A stretch of 61,025 nt of DNA from an uncultured Bacilli bacterium (GTDB lineage: Bacteria > Bacillota_I > Bacilli_A > RF39 > UBA660). The notes beneath the pieces are model-generated. The model saw only the letters and a program-made list of their open reading frames with translations. It made no database searches and was not told where the DNA came from. The stretch spans positions 1-61,025 of the forward strand of contig CAKOLG010000004.1 in NCBI GenBank assembly GCA_934096175.1. Direction: 5' to 3'. How positions within the stretch are numbered: position 1 is the stretch's first letter; each line of letters begins with the position of its first letter. This document shows, piece after piece, positions 25,226 through 34,330 of this stretch. The translations under genes were made by a program, and so were the position numbers.

Positions 25226-26467
25226 TTATTCACCAAGAAGCTCTAAAGCTTTACGCATTCTCATATCATATTTAACAACTTCTAAGCCACCAAAATGACT
25301 TAAAAATTCTTCTTTATCAACGCCATAATTTGTTGCCATTTTTTCAGCTTCCACCATAGCATCTTCATCAGCTATTTCTATTTTTTCAGCATCAGCAACA
25401 GCTTCAATTAAATAACGATATTTAACTCTTTTACAAGCTTCAGGAGTCATTTGCTTTTTCATATCTTCACTTGATCCACCAGTAAATTGGAAATATTGTT
25501 GTAAATTAATTCCTTGCATTTGTAATTGTTCTTCAAATTGATGCATCATTCTGTGAATTTCATCGTCAACAATTTCAGGATTAATTTCAATAGTCATATT
25601 TTTAGCAGCTTCTGCTAAAACATCATCCAAATATTTATTCTTAACTTCTTCAGCTTTTCTTTCTTCAATAGCTTTTTTAACTTCTTTTTTAAATTCTTCT
25701 TCTGTTTCAATATTTTTATAACCTAAGTCAGCATAAAAATCTTTATTCATCTCAGGTAGTACTCTTTCTTTGATTTCACGAACAGTTACATTAAATTTAA
25801 CTTCTTTATTAGCTAACTCTTTTGTATAATTTTCAGGAAATTTCAAATTTAATTCCTTTTTGTCTCCAACTTTCATTCCAACAATGCCTTCTTCAAATCC
25901 AGGAATAAATGTATGAGAACCAATTTCCAAAGGATATTTTTCACCACTGCCGCCTTCTAATTTTTTACCATCTACAAAGCCTTCAAAATCAATAACAGCT
26001 GTATTTCCTTCTAATACTTCGCCATTTTCTTTAACAACTATTTCTGCAAATCTTGAAGCAAGTCTCGCTATTTCTTCATCTATTTCTTTTTTACTTACTT
26101 TAACTTCATCTTTAGTTATTCCTAAATCTTTATACTTTCCTAATTTAACTTCTGGTTTTGTAATAATTGTAAAAGCAAACTTAACATGGTCTTTATCAAT
26201 TTCTTTAATATCCATTTTTGGTTCACAAACTGGCATTAAATCGTTCTCAGTTATTGCTATTCTATAAGCTTCTTGACAAGCATCATCTACTGCATCCATA
26301 TATAATGATTCAATACCAAATTTATTTAAATAAACATTTTTAGGACATTTACCTTTTCTAAATCCATCTACTTTTAAATCTTTATTTTTTTTCTCAAAAG
26401 CAGCATCAAGTGTTTTTGTCCAATCGCTACCTTTAATTTCAATTTCTATATCGTGTACATTTTTCAT
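25226..26467 (-). CDS. tig: Trigger factor (ribosome-bound chaperone)
   Basis: Binds at the ribosomal exit tunnel and holds nascent chains. The 413-residue protein has the ribosome-binding domain with the signature region GFRKGKCPKNVYLNKFG (residues 37-53; usually GFRxGKxP), an FKBP-type isomerase domain (GNTAVIDFEGFVDGKKLEGG to GSHTFIPGFEEGIVGMK) and a C-terminal helical arm domain. Clear promoter, GGAGAAG site and terminator make it a single-gene unit. In Bacillus it also lies close to lon, but clpX between them is missing here. Confidence 0.96.
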   Translation of the reverse strand: MKNVHDIEIEIKGSDWTKTLDAAFEKKNKDLKVDGFRKGKCPKNVYLNKFGIESLYMDAVDDACQEAYRIAITENDLMPVCEPKMDIKEIDKDHVKFAFTIITKPEVKLGKYKDLGITKDEVKVSKKEIDEEIARLASRFAEIVVKENGEVLEGNTAVIDFEGFVDGKKLEGGSGEKYPLEIGSHTFIPGFEEGIVGMKVGDKKELNLKFPENYTKELANKEVKFNVTVREIKERVLPEMNKDFYADLGYKNIETEEEFKKEVKKAIEERKAEEVKNKYLDDVLAEAAKNMTIEINPEIVDDEIHRMMHQFEEQLQMQGINLQQYFQFTGGSSEDMKKQMTPEACKRVKYRYLIEAVADAEKIEIADEDAMVEAEKMATNYGVDKEEFLSHFGGLEVVKYDMRMRKALELLGE

Positions 26468-26494
26468 CTAAACACTTCTCCTTCAATACCACAT

Positions 26495-26523
26495 ATTATA
26501 TCTAAATTAACTACATATTACAA
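26495..26523 (-). promoter_or_regulatory. Promoter of tig
   Basis: TTGTAA, exactly 17 bases, TATAAT on the minus strand about 27 bases before the tig ATG. Confidence 0.7.
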
Positions 26524-26601
26524 TATAATTTAACATAAAATACTTTTATAACTATGAATAAAAATTTCCTTAATTAAAAATTAAATAAACATAATTCTAA
26601 C

Positions 26602-26628
26602 AAAAAATCTATCTTCATAAGATAGATT
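26602..26628 (-). terminator. Terminator of the ireB-greA operon
   Basis: AATCTATCTT and its complement form a stem with a short loop followed by TTTTTTG in the minus direction, just after the greA stop. Confidence 0.8.
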
Positions 26629-26631
26629 ATA

Positions 26632-27102
26632 TTAAGCAATTTTAGTTATTTTAACTTGATATGAACCATTTGGTCCTTCAACATTTATTATATCCCCAAC
26701 TTGCTTACCAAGTAGTGCAGAACCAATAGGTGATTCATTGCTTATTTTATTTTCAAATGGATCTGCTTCCAAAGATCCAACAATTTTATATGTATCTTCA
26801 TCTTCATCATCTATATAATATACTGTAACATCACATCCAATATTAACACGTGTTTTATCAGTGCTATCAATAATTGTTGCATGTTCCAATTTATATTCTA
26901 ATTCTTGTATTCTTGCCTCTATTTTAGCTTGTTCATCTCTAGCTGCATCATATTCAGAGTTTTCTGACAAATCGCCATGACTTCTAGCTTCTTTAATAGC
27001 TTGAACATTCTCCGCTCTTTTATTTACTCTTAAATCATTTAACTCTTCTTCTAATTCTGCATATCCAGAAGCAGTTAATAAAATTTCTTCATTTTTTGCC
27101 AT
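26632..27102 (-). CDS. greA: Transcription elongation factor GreA
   Basis: Rescues stalled RNA polymerase by stimulating cleavage of backtracked RNA. The 156-residue protein has the N-terminal coiled-coil with the acidic tip (ARSHGDLSENSEYDAARDEQ, the conserved D-L-S-E-N) and the C-terminal FKBP-like domain (ESPIGSALLGKQVGDII). Standard length. It ends the operon mltG-trmR-trhP1-trhP2-greA, the same order as yrrL-yrrM-yrrN-yrrO-(udk)-greA in Bacillus; udk is missing. Confidence 0.96.
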   Translation of the reverse strand: MAKNEEILLTASGYAELEEELNDLRVNKRAENVQAIKEARSHGDLSENSEYDAARDEQAKIEARIQELEYKLEHATIIDSTDKTRVNIGCDVTVYYIDDEDEDTYKIVGSLEADPFENKISNESPIGSALLGKQVGDIINVEGPNGSYQVKITKIA

Positions 27103-27141
27103 TTTAAGACTCTCCTTTAAAAAAACATCTTTTTAAGAATA

Positions 27142-28344
27142 CTATAAATAATTAAAAATGTCAAACATTTTAACTCTCATCATATCCATCTCACTTAAGT
27201 TTATATCACATTTAAATTTTACAATCATTTTAGGATGATTTGCAATTTTTATAAGTGTATCATTTTCATCAAACATCTCACTCGGGATTGTAAAAGTAAT
27301 AGGTTCTTTACTAGGTCCAAAAAATTCTACAACATCACCCGTTTTAAAATAGTTTCTTTGTTCTAATACAACAATATTATTATTCTTATCATAACTTTTA
27401 ACTATTCCTAAAAAATCTTTGTTACTAACCTCATCTCTACCTAAAAAATATTGTTCCTTATTCGTTGGTAATTTACTAAAAAATTGTAAAACACTGTCCC
27501 TATTAGCACATCGATTTAATACATCAAGACAATAATTAGTATATGCTTCAGTAATCGTATTATTACATATTTTATCAATTAAACTACGATACACATAAAT
27601 AATAGTCGCAATATAATAAATACTTCGCATTCGTCCTTCAACTTTAAATGAATTTACACCAATTTCTATCATTTTTTTTAAAACTGCAACCATATTTAAA
27701 TCTTTTGGTGTCATACTAAAGATCTTATCACTTAAATTATTATTAAAAACAAAACGACAAACTTGAGCACAGCCTCCTCTATTACTATCCCTATTAGTCG
27801 CATAATTCGATAAAACACACCTGCCACTGATGCTTGTACACATAGCACCATGAATGAAACATTCGATTTCAATACCGGTTTCATCTTTTATTCTTTTTAT
27901 ATCATCACAGCAAGCTTCTCTAGCTAAAACAACTCTTTTAGCACCTATTTCTTGATAAAATTTTACTGTTTCATAATTCAAAGAAGAAGCCTGTGTACTA
28001 ACATGCAACTCCATTTTTAAATTCAATTTTTTCCATAAATCCATAACAACAACGTCAGAAGCAATAATTGCATCAACAGAATATTTATCTAATGTTTTTA
28101 AGTACTCCTCTAAACCATCTAAGTTTTTATCATGAAATACTATATTAACAGTAACATAAACTTTTTTATTTAATTCATGAGCAAACAAAACGGCTTGTCT
28201 AATTTCATCTAAACTAAAGTTTAAAGCATTAGCCCTTAAACTAAAATTTTCTCCACCAATATATACCGCATCTGCGCCATATAAAAAAGCAATCTTCAGT
28301 CTTTCCAAATCCCCAGCCGGAGCAAGAAGTTCTAATTTTTCCAT
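27142..28344 (-). CDS. trhP2: tRNA uridine hydroxylation protein, U32 family (TrhP2/YrrO)
   Basis: A 400-residue U32-family protein. The N-terminal TIM-barrel begins ELLAPAGDLERLKIAFLYGA; the signature ECFIHGAMCTSISGRCVLS and the cysteines in NRGGCAQVCRF follow. A C-terminal beta domain is kept. U32 proteins of this type install 5-hydroxyuridine at the wobble position of tRNA (first step of mo5U in Bacillus), probably using prephenate and an iron-sulfur site. Position between trhP1 and greA supports TrhP2 rather than a collagenase-like enzyme. Confidence 0.88.
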   Translation of the reverse strand: MEKLELLAPAGDLERLKIAFLYGADAVYIGGENFSLRANALNFSLDEIRQAVLFAHELNKKVYVTVNIVFHDKNLDGLEEYLKTLDKYSVDAIIASDVVVMDLWKKLNLKMELHVSTQASSLNYETVKFYQEIGAKRVVLAREACCDDIKRIKDETGIEIECFIHGAMCTSISGRCVLSNYATNRDSNRGGCAQVCRFVFNNNLSDKIFSMTPKDLNMVAVLKKMIEIGVNSFKVEGRMRSIYYIATIIYVYRSLIDKICNNTITEAYTNYCLDVLNRCANRDSVLQFFSKLPTNKEQYFLGRDEVSNKDFLGIVKSYDKNNNIVVLEQRNYFKTGDVVEFFGPSKEPITFTIPSEMFDENDTLIKIANHPKMIVKFKCDINLSEMDMMRVKMFDIFNYL

Positions 28345-28345
28345 A

Positions 28346-29152
28346 TTATTTGCTCCTTTCTTTTAACTTATAAATCGTTGGTTTATCTAAAAATCCTTCA
28401 TCTGTATCATCACTTATAAAATTATTTGTATTATTTAAAAAATCCATAACAACTTTATGATCAATTAACATTGTATTAACATAAAAAAATTTAACATTTT
28501 GAAGTTTTAATAATCTTACTCCATTAAAAATTTTTGGACTATACATAACAGTACCATACTTATTTTCAAAAGCTCTAAACTTAGTTTTAGTTGCTATATC
28601 TTCTATCACCATACTATTTTTATAAGCTACATTAAATTCATTACACCAATTTGTTATTAACAATCTTCTTGAATACATAGTTTGATTATATCCAAACAAA
28701 TGTAAACACACTTCATTTTTAGCATTTTCTGTAATATACTCAATTTCTGGATAAGTTAATTCATTACAAACAAAACAACTATTAACTTTATCTAACCAAT
28801 AATTAATTGAAAAAACATTAGCGGCAAAATGGTTTTGAAAATATATCAATTCTAAATTCAAGCCCATCTCTAAACAAAGTTTATAAACACCTATATCTTC
28901 AAAAACAATTCCTTTAATGCCATTAAGATTACTTAAAATATCCTTTAACTTATCTATATCTTTACAATCAAGGATTCTATTAACTAGTAAATATTTATTT
29001 GAAACATCAATTTTATTAATTTCTTCCACATCAAACGTTTGATATCCAACACAGAAGTCTTTTAAAGCAAAAAGAAAAGTAGCAATTCCCACTTTTCTAT
29101 AGTCATTAATATATTCTAATTTTTCTACATAAATAAGTATCTTAGATTTCAT
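28346..29152 (-). CDS. trhP1: U32-family protein TrhP1/YrrN
   Basis: A 268-residue shorter U32 relative, one base from trhP2 and overlapping trmR by 11 bases. LNGIKGIVFEDIGVYKLC and a barrel-like alternation are visible, with VCLHLFGYNQTMYSRRLL near the place of the U32 signature. In Bacillus the two U32 proteins act together as subunits in tRNA wobble-uridine hydroxylation, and the gene order trmR-trhP1-trhP2 is the same. Sequence similarity alone would be weak; synteny is the stronger evidence. Confidence 0.8.
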   Translation of the reverse strand: MKSKILIYVEKLEYINDYRKVGIATFLFALKDFCVGYQTFDVEEINKIDVSNKYLLVNRILDCKDIDKLKDILSNLNGIKGIVFEDIGVYKLCLEMGLNLELIYFQNHFAANVFSINYWLDKVNSCFVCNELTYPEIEYITENAKNEVCLHLFGYNQTMYSRRLLITNWCNEFNVAYKNSMVIEDIATKTKFRAFENKYGTVMYSPKIFNGVRLLKLQNVKFFYVNTMLIDHKVVMDFLNNTNNFISDDTDEGFLDKPTIYKLKERSK

Positions 29153-29735
29153 TTTTTCTAATGCTTACAGATAAGCCGTCTCCAACATCATAAAATTTTG
29201 TTTCAAATTCTTCATTATTTTTTAAAAAATCTATATAATTTTCAATTTTCCCAACCAATTGTCTTAAATTCCTACTAGCAATTTTACTCCTATTGCCAAC
29301 ATGTCCATGAAATTTTAAGTTATCTGTAATAATAACTCCGCCAGGTTTCAAAAAATATTTATATTTTTCAAAAAACTTTATATATTGCCCTTTTGCCGCA
29401 TCAATAAATATCAAGTCATAAGAAACACCAGATAGATTTACCTCCAAAGCATCTTGACACACAACATTTATTTTATTTTGTAAATCACATTTTTTCACGT
29501 TCTTAAGACATTCCATATATCTTGCCTCATCACGTTCAATAGTTGTTACTTTAACATCTTCTTTAACACTTGCCATTAAAATAGATGAATAACCAATTGC
29601 ACTACCAATTTCTAATATTTCTTTCACATCATTTGCTTTAATAAATTTCATAATAAATGCAATTGAATCTTTTTCAATAATTGGAACATTATACTCTTTT
29701 GCATACTTTTCCATTTCTATAATTTTTTCTCTCAT
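29142..29735 (-). CDS. trmR: tRNA 5-hydroxyuridine O-methyltransferase
   Basis: A 197-residue class I SAM-dependent O-methyltransferase. ILEIGSAIGYSSILMA is the SAM loop, TIERDEARYMECL gives the acidic ribose ligand, and YDLIFIDAAKGQYIKFF with ITDNLKFHG marks the metal site. TrmR (YrrM) methylates ho5U34 to mo5U34 in Bacillus, acting after the TrhP proteins encoded just downstream. All steps of this wobble modification are thus in one operon. Confidence 0.9.
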   Translation of the reverse strand: MREKIIEMEKYAKEYNVPIIEKDSIAFIMKFIKANDVKEILEIGSAIGYSSILMASVKEDVKVTTIERDEARYMECLKNVKKCDLQNKINVVCQDALEVNLSGVSYDLIFIDAAKGQYIKFFEKYKYFLKPGGVIITDNLKFHGHVGNRSKIASRNLRQLVGKIENYIDFLKNNEEFETKFYDVGDGLSVSIRKNEI

Positions 29736-29744
29736 AAAATCACC

Positions 29745-30854
29745 TTATTTATATTGATACCATAATCCTTCAGCTTTTAATTTATTAATTATTTCTATAT
29801 GCTGATTATAATTTTCACTAAAATACGTTTTCTTATTTTTATCTGCTACAAAATAATAGTAATTATGTTCTAAAGGATTTAAAACCGCATCAATTGATAA
29901 ACTACTAGGACTACAAATTGGTCCAACTGGTAACTTCCCAGCCATCGCACTAGATCTTGTATTATAATCATTAACTGCGTCTATTTCATATTGATATAAA
30001 TCTCTATCTCCAAAGTCAATTTTAGCTGCATAATAAGTTGTAACATCACTGCCCAAACTCCAGCCACTATTTAAACGATTATAAAAAACTCCAGCAACGC
30101 CTCTTCTATCGTCACTATTAGCTCCCTCCAGTTCAACTATACTAGCCATAGTCAAAAGTTGATGAACTGAATACTCACTATTTTCAATCAAATCCTTATA
30201 ATTTGTCAACACTTTATCAGTTGAATTTAACAACTTTTCAATAATTTCTTCAACAGTTGCATCTTTATTAAATAAATACGTATTAGGATATAAATACCCT
30301 TCTAAAGGATAATATATTTTATCATTTAATATTTCATCAGTTAAAAACCAATACTTATCAATTAAATAATTTAAATAATCATCTGAACTAATTTTATCAA
30401 ATATTTCTTCTTCAGAATAAGTAAAATTTTCTGCAATTTTCTGTACAAAATATGTAATCCTTTTGCCTTCAACAAAAGTTACAGCAATACTATTATCAAC
30501 AACTTCTCCTGAATTAATCTTATTCATAACTTCTAAAAAACCCATGTCATTTGTAAGCTCATATATACCTGCTTGTAAATTAAGATTTTTATTAAGTTTA
30601 ATATAAGTATAACCAACATACTTATTTTTCAAAAAACCAGCATTATAAATAGTATCAATTACTTGTTTCGAAGTCATACCTTGCTTTATTTCTAAAATAA
30701 TTGTATCTTCCAATTCCTTATTATCATTTTTACCTGTTTTACTATTAATTCGTTCTTCTTTTAAAGTTTTATTATAATAAAATACTAAACCTCCAAGTAC
30801 TATACAACCAAATAACATTAAAAAAAGTAAAATAACCAATATTTTCTTTTTCAT
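29745..30854 (-). CDS. mltG: Endolytic murein transglycosylase MltG
   Basis: A 369-residue inner-membrane protein that cuts nascent peptidoglycan and limits glycan length. One N-terminal membrane helix (about 4-27), a LysM-like region (LEIKQGMTSKQVIDTIYNAG) and the YceG catalytic domain with the active Glu in ASIVELEGAN and the GVFYNRLNSGWSLGSDVTTY block. The C-terminal YYYFVADKNKKTYFS is typical. It follows yrzB and begins the trmR-trhP stretch, as yrrL does in Bacillus. Confidence 0.93.
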   Translation of the reverse strand: MKKKILVILLFLMLFGCIVLGGLVFYYNKTLKEERINSKTGKNDNKELEDTIILEIKQGMTSKQVIDTIYNAGFLKNKYVGYTYIKLNKNLNLQAGIYELTNDMGFLEVMNKINSGEVVDNSIAVTFVEGKRITYFVQKIAENFTYSEEEIFDKISSDDYLNYLIDKYWFLTDEILNDKIYYPLEGYLYPNTYLFNKDATVEEIIEKLLNSTDKVLTNYKDLIENSEYSVHQLLTMASIVELEGANSDDRRGVAGVFYNRLNSGWSLGSDVTTYYAAKIDFGDRDLYQYEIDAVNDYNTRSSAMAGKLPVGPICSPSSLSIDAVLNPLEHNYYYFVADKNKKTYFSENYNQHIEIINKLKAEGLWYQYK

Positions 30855-30865
30855 ACATAACCTTT

Positions 30866-31162
30866 TTATTCAGATGTTCCAGCTGTAGCACTTTCAATTT
30901 TTTCTTGTGCGTAATTTAAAATGTTTTCAATAACAGCCCATTCCTTATCGGTTTCAATTGGCATCAATGATGAATCTTGGCCAGTTGGATCATAAACTGA
31001 AGCATACACCTTTGTATTTCCAACTTCGTCCAAAGTATTATCTGTATAGACTATATAACTTTTCTTAGTTTCTTCACTATCAAAAGTAAATAGAACTTCA
31101 CACTCAATTTCCCTTCCCTCATCATTAACTATTGTAAAAACACCTTTTTTTTCTTCTTTCAT
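30866..31162 (-). CDS. yrzB: YrzB/DUF1292 family protein
   Basis: A 98-residue acidic soluble protein of the DUF1292 family. The core reads VFTIVNDEGREIECEVLFTF and is followed by a short strand-turn pattern (SYIVYTDNTLDEVGNTKVYA). Function unknown; the gene is commonly placed after ruvX in Bacilli. The start at 31162 follows AAAGGTGAATAAA and is one base past the ruvX stop; an in-frame GTG nine bases upstream is part of that site. Confidence 0.88.
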   Translation of the reverse strand: MKEEKKGVFTIVNDEGREIECEVLFTFDSEETKKSYIVYTDNTLDEVGNTKVYASVYDPTGQDSSLMPIETDKEWAVIENILNYAQEKIESATAGTSE

Positions 31163-31163
31163 T

Positions 31164-31583
31164 TTATTCACCTTTCATCTTTAAATACGTATCGAGAATA
31201 ATACTAGCCGCTACACCATCAACAACTTTTTTTCTTTTTTTTCTACTCATATCTGCTTCTAAAAGATAATTTGTTGCTTCAACTGTCGAAAGACGTTCAT
31301 CAACGAGAACAACTTTCGCATCATATCTTTTTTCTAAAGCTTCTTTAAATTTCAAACTTCTTTCAGCCGCAAAACCCAAAGTATTATTCATATTTTTAGG
31401 AAGACCTAATGCCAAATCAGTAATTTCATTTAAAGAAATAATAGAATCCAAATCTTTAAACAAAATATCATAATTCTCTCCATCATAATGCAACACTTTA
31501 TAAGGACTAGCTATAATATTTGCTTTATCTGATAAAGCAACACCTAATGTTTTCGTTCCTAAATCAAGGCCTAAACATCTCAT
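31164..31583 (-). CDS. ruvX: RuvX/YqgF-type RNase H-fold nuclease
   Basis: A 139-residue protein with the YqgF fold: LGLDLGTKTLGVALSD at the start, LALGLPKNMN in the middle and VVLVDERLSTVEA with the last acidic residues near DGVAASIIL. The family processes pre-16S rRNA ends and has been proposed as a Holliday resolvase. It lies between ireB (one base apart) and yrzB, the standard order ireB-yrrK-yrzB. Confidence 0.93.
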   Translation of the reverse strand: MRCLGLDLGTKTLGVALSDKANIIASPYKVLHYDGENYDILFKDLDSIISLNEITDLALGLPKNMNNTLGFAAERSLKFKEALEKRYDAKVVLVDERLSTVEATNYLLEADMSRKKRKKVVDGVAASIILDTYLKMKGE

Positions 31584-31584
31584 A

Positions 31585-31827
31585 TTACTTTAAATATTCC
31601 TCCAAAATAACTGCCATTACTTCAGCTCGGTCAAATTCTAAAAGTTTAGTACGCGAATTTTTATAGTTAGATATATAACCAGGATCTCCACTTGTTAAAT
31701 ATCCTACTAATTGATTTATAGGATTATATCCTCTTTCCTTAAGTGCTAAAAAAACTTCTTTAAGCGTTAAAGATATAAGTTTCTGTTTAACCATACTTAT
31801 ATCATACAAACTAGTCTTCTCATTCAT
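31585..31827 (-). CDS. ireB: IreB/YrzL regulatory protein
   Basis: An 80-residue DUF965 protein. LKERGYNPINQLVGYLTSGDPGYISNY and LLEFDRAEVMAVILEEYLK span the family's conserved body. In Enterococcus, IreB is phosphorylated by the PASTA kinase IreK and modulates cephalosporin tolerance; the N-terminal Thr/Ser residues here could serve likewise. The start at 31827 is seven bases after AGGAG; another ATG six bases upstream is too close to that site. First gene of the operon running to greA; alaS, its usual upstream neighbour, is not present. Confidence 0.9.
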   Translation of the reverse strand: MNEKTSLYDISMVKQKLISLTLKEVFLALKERGYNPINQLVGYLTSGDPGYISNYKNSRTKLLEFDRAEVMAVILEEYLK

Positions 31828-31902
31828 ATTCATTCTCCTAAGTACAATACAATTTTATCATCAAATAAGTAATTTGAAAAGGGTTGAGAAACATTTTATA
31901 CG

Positions 31903-32904
31903 CTATTTATTTTCATGATACTCAATAGATAAATGTTTATACGCCTTTTCCGTCGCCACACGTCCTCTCGGTGTGCGTTTAACAAATCCTTCTTGTAAAA
32001 GATAAGGTTCAACAACATCTTCTATAGTTGTAACTTCCTCGCCTATTGAAGTCGCAATTGTTTGAGCTCCTACCGGACCACCATTAAACTTCATTATTAA
32101 AGCCTCTAAATATTGTAAATCTATTTGGTCTAAACCATAATCATCAACTTTTAAACGTGTAAGTGAAGTTTTTGTAATTTCTTCGTCAATAACATCTTGC
32201 TCAAAAACTAATGCAAAATCACGTACCCTTTTAAAAAGTCTATTTGCAATACGCGGTGTCTTTCTGCTTCTACGCGCCAACTCATTTGCCGCTTCATCAT
32301 CAATTGGCATATTCAAAACTTTACTCGTTCTTTTTACTATTTGTTCCAACTCATCTTCTGAATAATAATTAAGCTTTGCAATAATTCCAAAACGATCCCT
32401 TAACGGAGCTGAAATATCACCAGCTCTTGTAGTTGCCCCAACCAACGTAAAAGGTGGTAAATCAATACGCAAATTTCTTGAAGAACCATCTCCATTAGTT
32501 ATTACAATATCCAAAACAAAATCTTCCATTGCAGGATACAAAATTTCTTCAATATAACGTGGAATTCGATGAATTTCATCAATAAATAAAACATCTCCCG
32601 GTTCCAAAGTTGAAAGAATTGCCGCTAAATCGCCACTTTTTTCAATAGACGGACCAGAAGCCGTTTTAATATTAGTGCCCATTTCATTAGCAATAATATG
32701 TGCCAAAGTTGTTTTCCCTAATCCAGGAGGTCCATACAAAAGCACATGGTCTAACACCTCATCTCTCATTTTGCAGGCTTTTATAAAAACCTTTAAATTT
32801 TCTTTAATTTCTGCTTGTCCAACATACTCTTCAAGAGAAGCAGGTCTAATATTTTGATCAAACTGATCCATATCAGATTTCTTACTATCTATTATTCTTC
32901 CCAT
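31903..32904 (-). CDS. ruvB: Holliday junction helicase motor RuvB
   Basis: A 333-residue AAA+ motor driving branch migration with RuvA. Walker A GPPGLGKTTLAH, Walker B LFIDEIHR, sensor GATTRAGDIS and a C-terminal winged-helix DNA-binding domain (FVKRTPRGRVATEKAYKHL). Full length. It follows ruvA after a 55-base gap. No ruvC is present; Bacillota use RecU instead. Confidence 0.97.
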   Translation of the reverse strand: MGRIIDSKKSDMDQFDQNIRPASLEEYVGQAEIKENLKVFIKACKMRDEVLDHVLLYGPPGLGKTTLAHIIANEMGTNIKTASGPSIEKSGDLAAILSTLEPGDVLFIDEIHRIPRYIEEILYPAMEDFVLDIVITNGDGSSRNLRIDLPPFTLVGATTRAGDISAPLRDRFGIIAKLNYYSEDELEQIVKRTSKVLNMPIDDEAANELARRSRKTPRIANRLFKRVRDFALVFEQDVIDEEITKTSLTRLKVDDYGLDQIDLQYLEALIMKFNGGPVGAQTIATSIGEEVTTIEDVVEPYLLQEGFVKRTPRGRVATEKAYKHLSIEYHENK

Positions 32905-32959
32905 TTTATCTACCTTTCTAATCGGTTTATGCTATAAATATTTTTACCAAACAAATATC

Positions 32960-33511
32960 TTACTTCATTAATAATTTTAAAGCTTCCTTAACTTGAATTT
33001 CAACAGAATTAGATGCATCAACTTGTGGTAATATCTTTTTAATATCAGCTTTTTTATAACCTAAACTTTCCAAAACATTGCATAACTCATCTAAACCATC
33101 ATTAGTAAACAAATCATCATTACGTACTAATTTTCCTTTTAAATCAAGAATTATTTGCCTAGCAACCTTATCGCCAACCTTAGGAAACTTAGTTAAATAA
33201 AGTATATTTTCTCTCTCAATCGCATCATATATTGCATCTACTGGACTAGCAAGAATTGGCAAAGCAAGCTTAGGTCCTACACCTTTAACATTTATTAACC
33301 TTAAAAACAAATCTCTTTCTTGTTCACTTTTAAAGCCATATAAAGTCTGTTCTTCCTCTCTAATATGATGATAAATATATACTTTATACTCATTATCTTC
33401 TTGATATGCATAGGGATTTGCAACAAATATCATATACCCTATGCCATTATTTTCTAAAGTAATATAATTAGGTCCATAGCTTAAAACATTTCCTTTTATA
33501 TAATTATACAT
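32960..33511 (-). CDS. ruvA: Holliday junction binding protein RuvA
   Basis: A 183-residue RuvA: OB-fold (YIKGNVLSYGPNYITLENNGIGY, with EEQTLYGFKSEQERDLFL), the tandem helix-hairpin-helix pair (LINVKGVGPKLAL and LTKFPKVGDKVARQIILDLK) and a C-terminal helical domain that contacts RuvB (VLESLGYKKADIKKIL). Transcribed just ahead of ruvB. Confidence 0.96.
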   Translation of the reverse strand: MYNYIKGNVLSYGPNYITLENNGIGYMIFVANPYAYQEDNEYKVYIYHHIREEEQTLYGFKSEQERDLFLRLINVKGVGPKLALPILASPVDAIYDAIERENILYLTKFPKVGDKVARQIILDLKGKLVRNDDLFTNDGLDELCNVLESLGYKKADIKKILPQVDASNSVEIQVKEALKLLMK

Positions 33512-33597
33512 TCCTTACACATCCTAACTAAAAACATTATAGCATACATTTGTACTTCTACAACAATAATAATATATTTAAATTAAATAATATAAAA

Positions 33598-33646
33598 TAA
33601 AAAAGTTTCCCTTCACTATATATATTATAGCCAAAAGAAACATTTC
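33598..33646 (-). terminator. Terminator of the ubiB operon
   Basis: GTTTCTTT pairs with GGGAAAC (with G-U pairs) across a long loop, followed by TTTTTTATTTT in the minus direction, just after the stop at 33649. Confidence 0.6.
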
Positions 33647-33648
33647 CT

Positions 33649-34323
33649 TTACAATCTAACTAAATTATATAAATTAAATATATCAATAAAAGAATTATCA
33701 TCATTTATATTAATAATTCCATAATACTCATAATTATTAGATATATACCTAATACTATGTAACCCTCCTAAAATTTTACTAATATTACACGCTTCTTCAT
33801 AACAACTTAACTCATGATTATCCAAAAAAAGCTGACTATTTTTTTCAATCTTCAAAGTAATATTCTTAAATATCCCTAGAGTACTTTTAATACCATTTTT
33901 ACTACTAACATAAATTCTATCATACTTAAATTTTGCTCGCTTAAAATAGTTAGTTTCTCCAATTTTTATAAATTTCATATTTTCCAAGCTTAAAACATTT
34001 TCACCATAATAAAATTCATTAAAAAAATCATCTAAAGTCACAAAAATATTACCTTTATAATAATCATTATAAATTTTTTCTAAATCATTTTTATTATACA
34101 TTAAACTAATTACGTCATTAAAATCATCTATTGTAAAATCACTATTATCATTCAAATTATTAAATACCTTATCATATTTTTTTTCATTATAATAACTTAA
34201 AAAAATTTCTTCTTGTCTTTTATCATAATACACAAAACAATAAATCGTATAAATCAAAACAAATATAAAAACAAATAAAATACTTGAAACAACTAATGCT
34301 ATAAACGTCGATCTATCTTCCAC
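33649..34323 (-). CDS. Membrane-anchored protein of unknown function
   Basis: A protein of about 224 residues with one N-terminal membrane helix (FIALVVSSILFVFIFVLIYT) and a cytosolic or outer part rich in Tyr, Asn and Asp. I do not recognise a family. A GTG at 34323, seven bases after the ubiB stop and with an AGTAGG site, is the likely start; a longer frame would overlap ubiB by 68 bases. Last gene of the phasin-ubiB transcript. Confidence 0.6.
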   Translation of the reverse strand: MEDRSTFIALVVSSILFVFIFVLIYTIYCFVYYDKRQEEIFLSYYNEKKYDKVFNNLNDNSDFTIDDFNDVISLMYNKNDLEKIYNDYYKGNIFVTLDDFFNEFYYGENVLSLENMKFIKIGETNYFKRAKFKYDRIYVSSKNGIKSTLGIFKNITLKIEKNSQLFLDNHELSCYEEACNISKILGGLHSIRYISNNYEYYGIININDDNSFIDIFNLYNLVRL

Positions 34324-34330
34324 AAAATAC

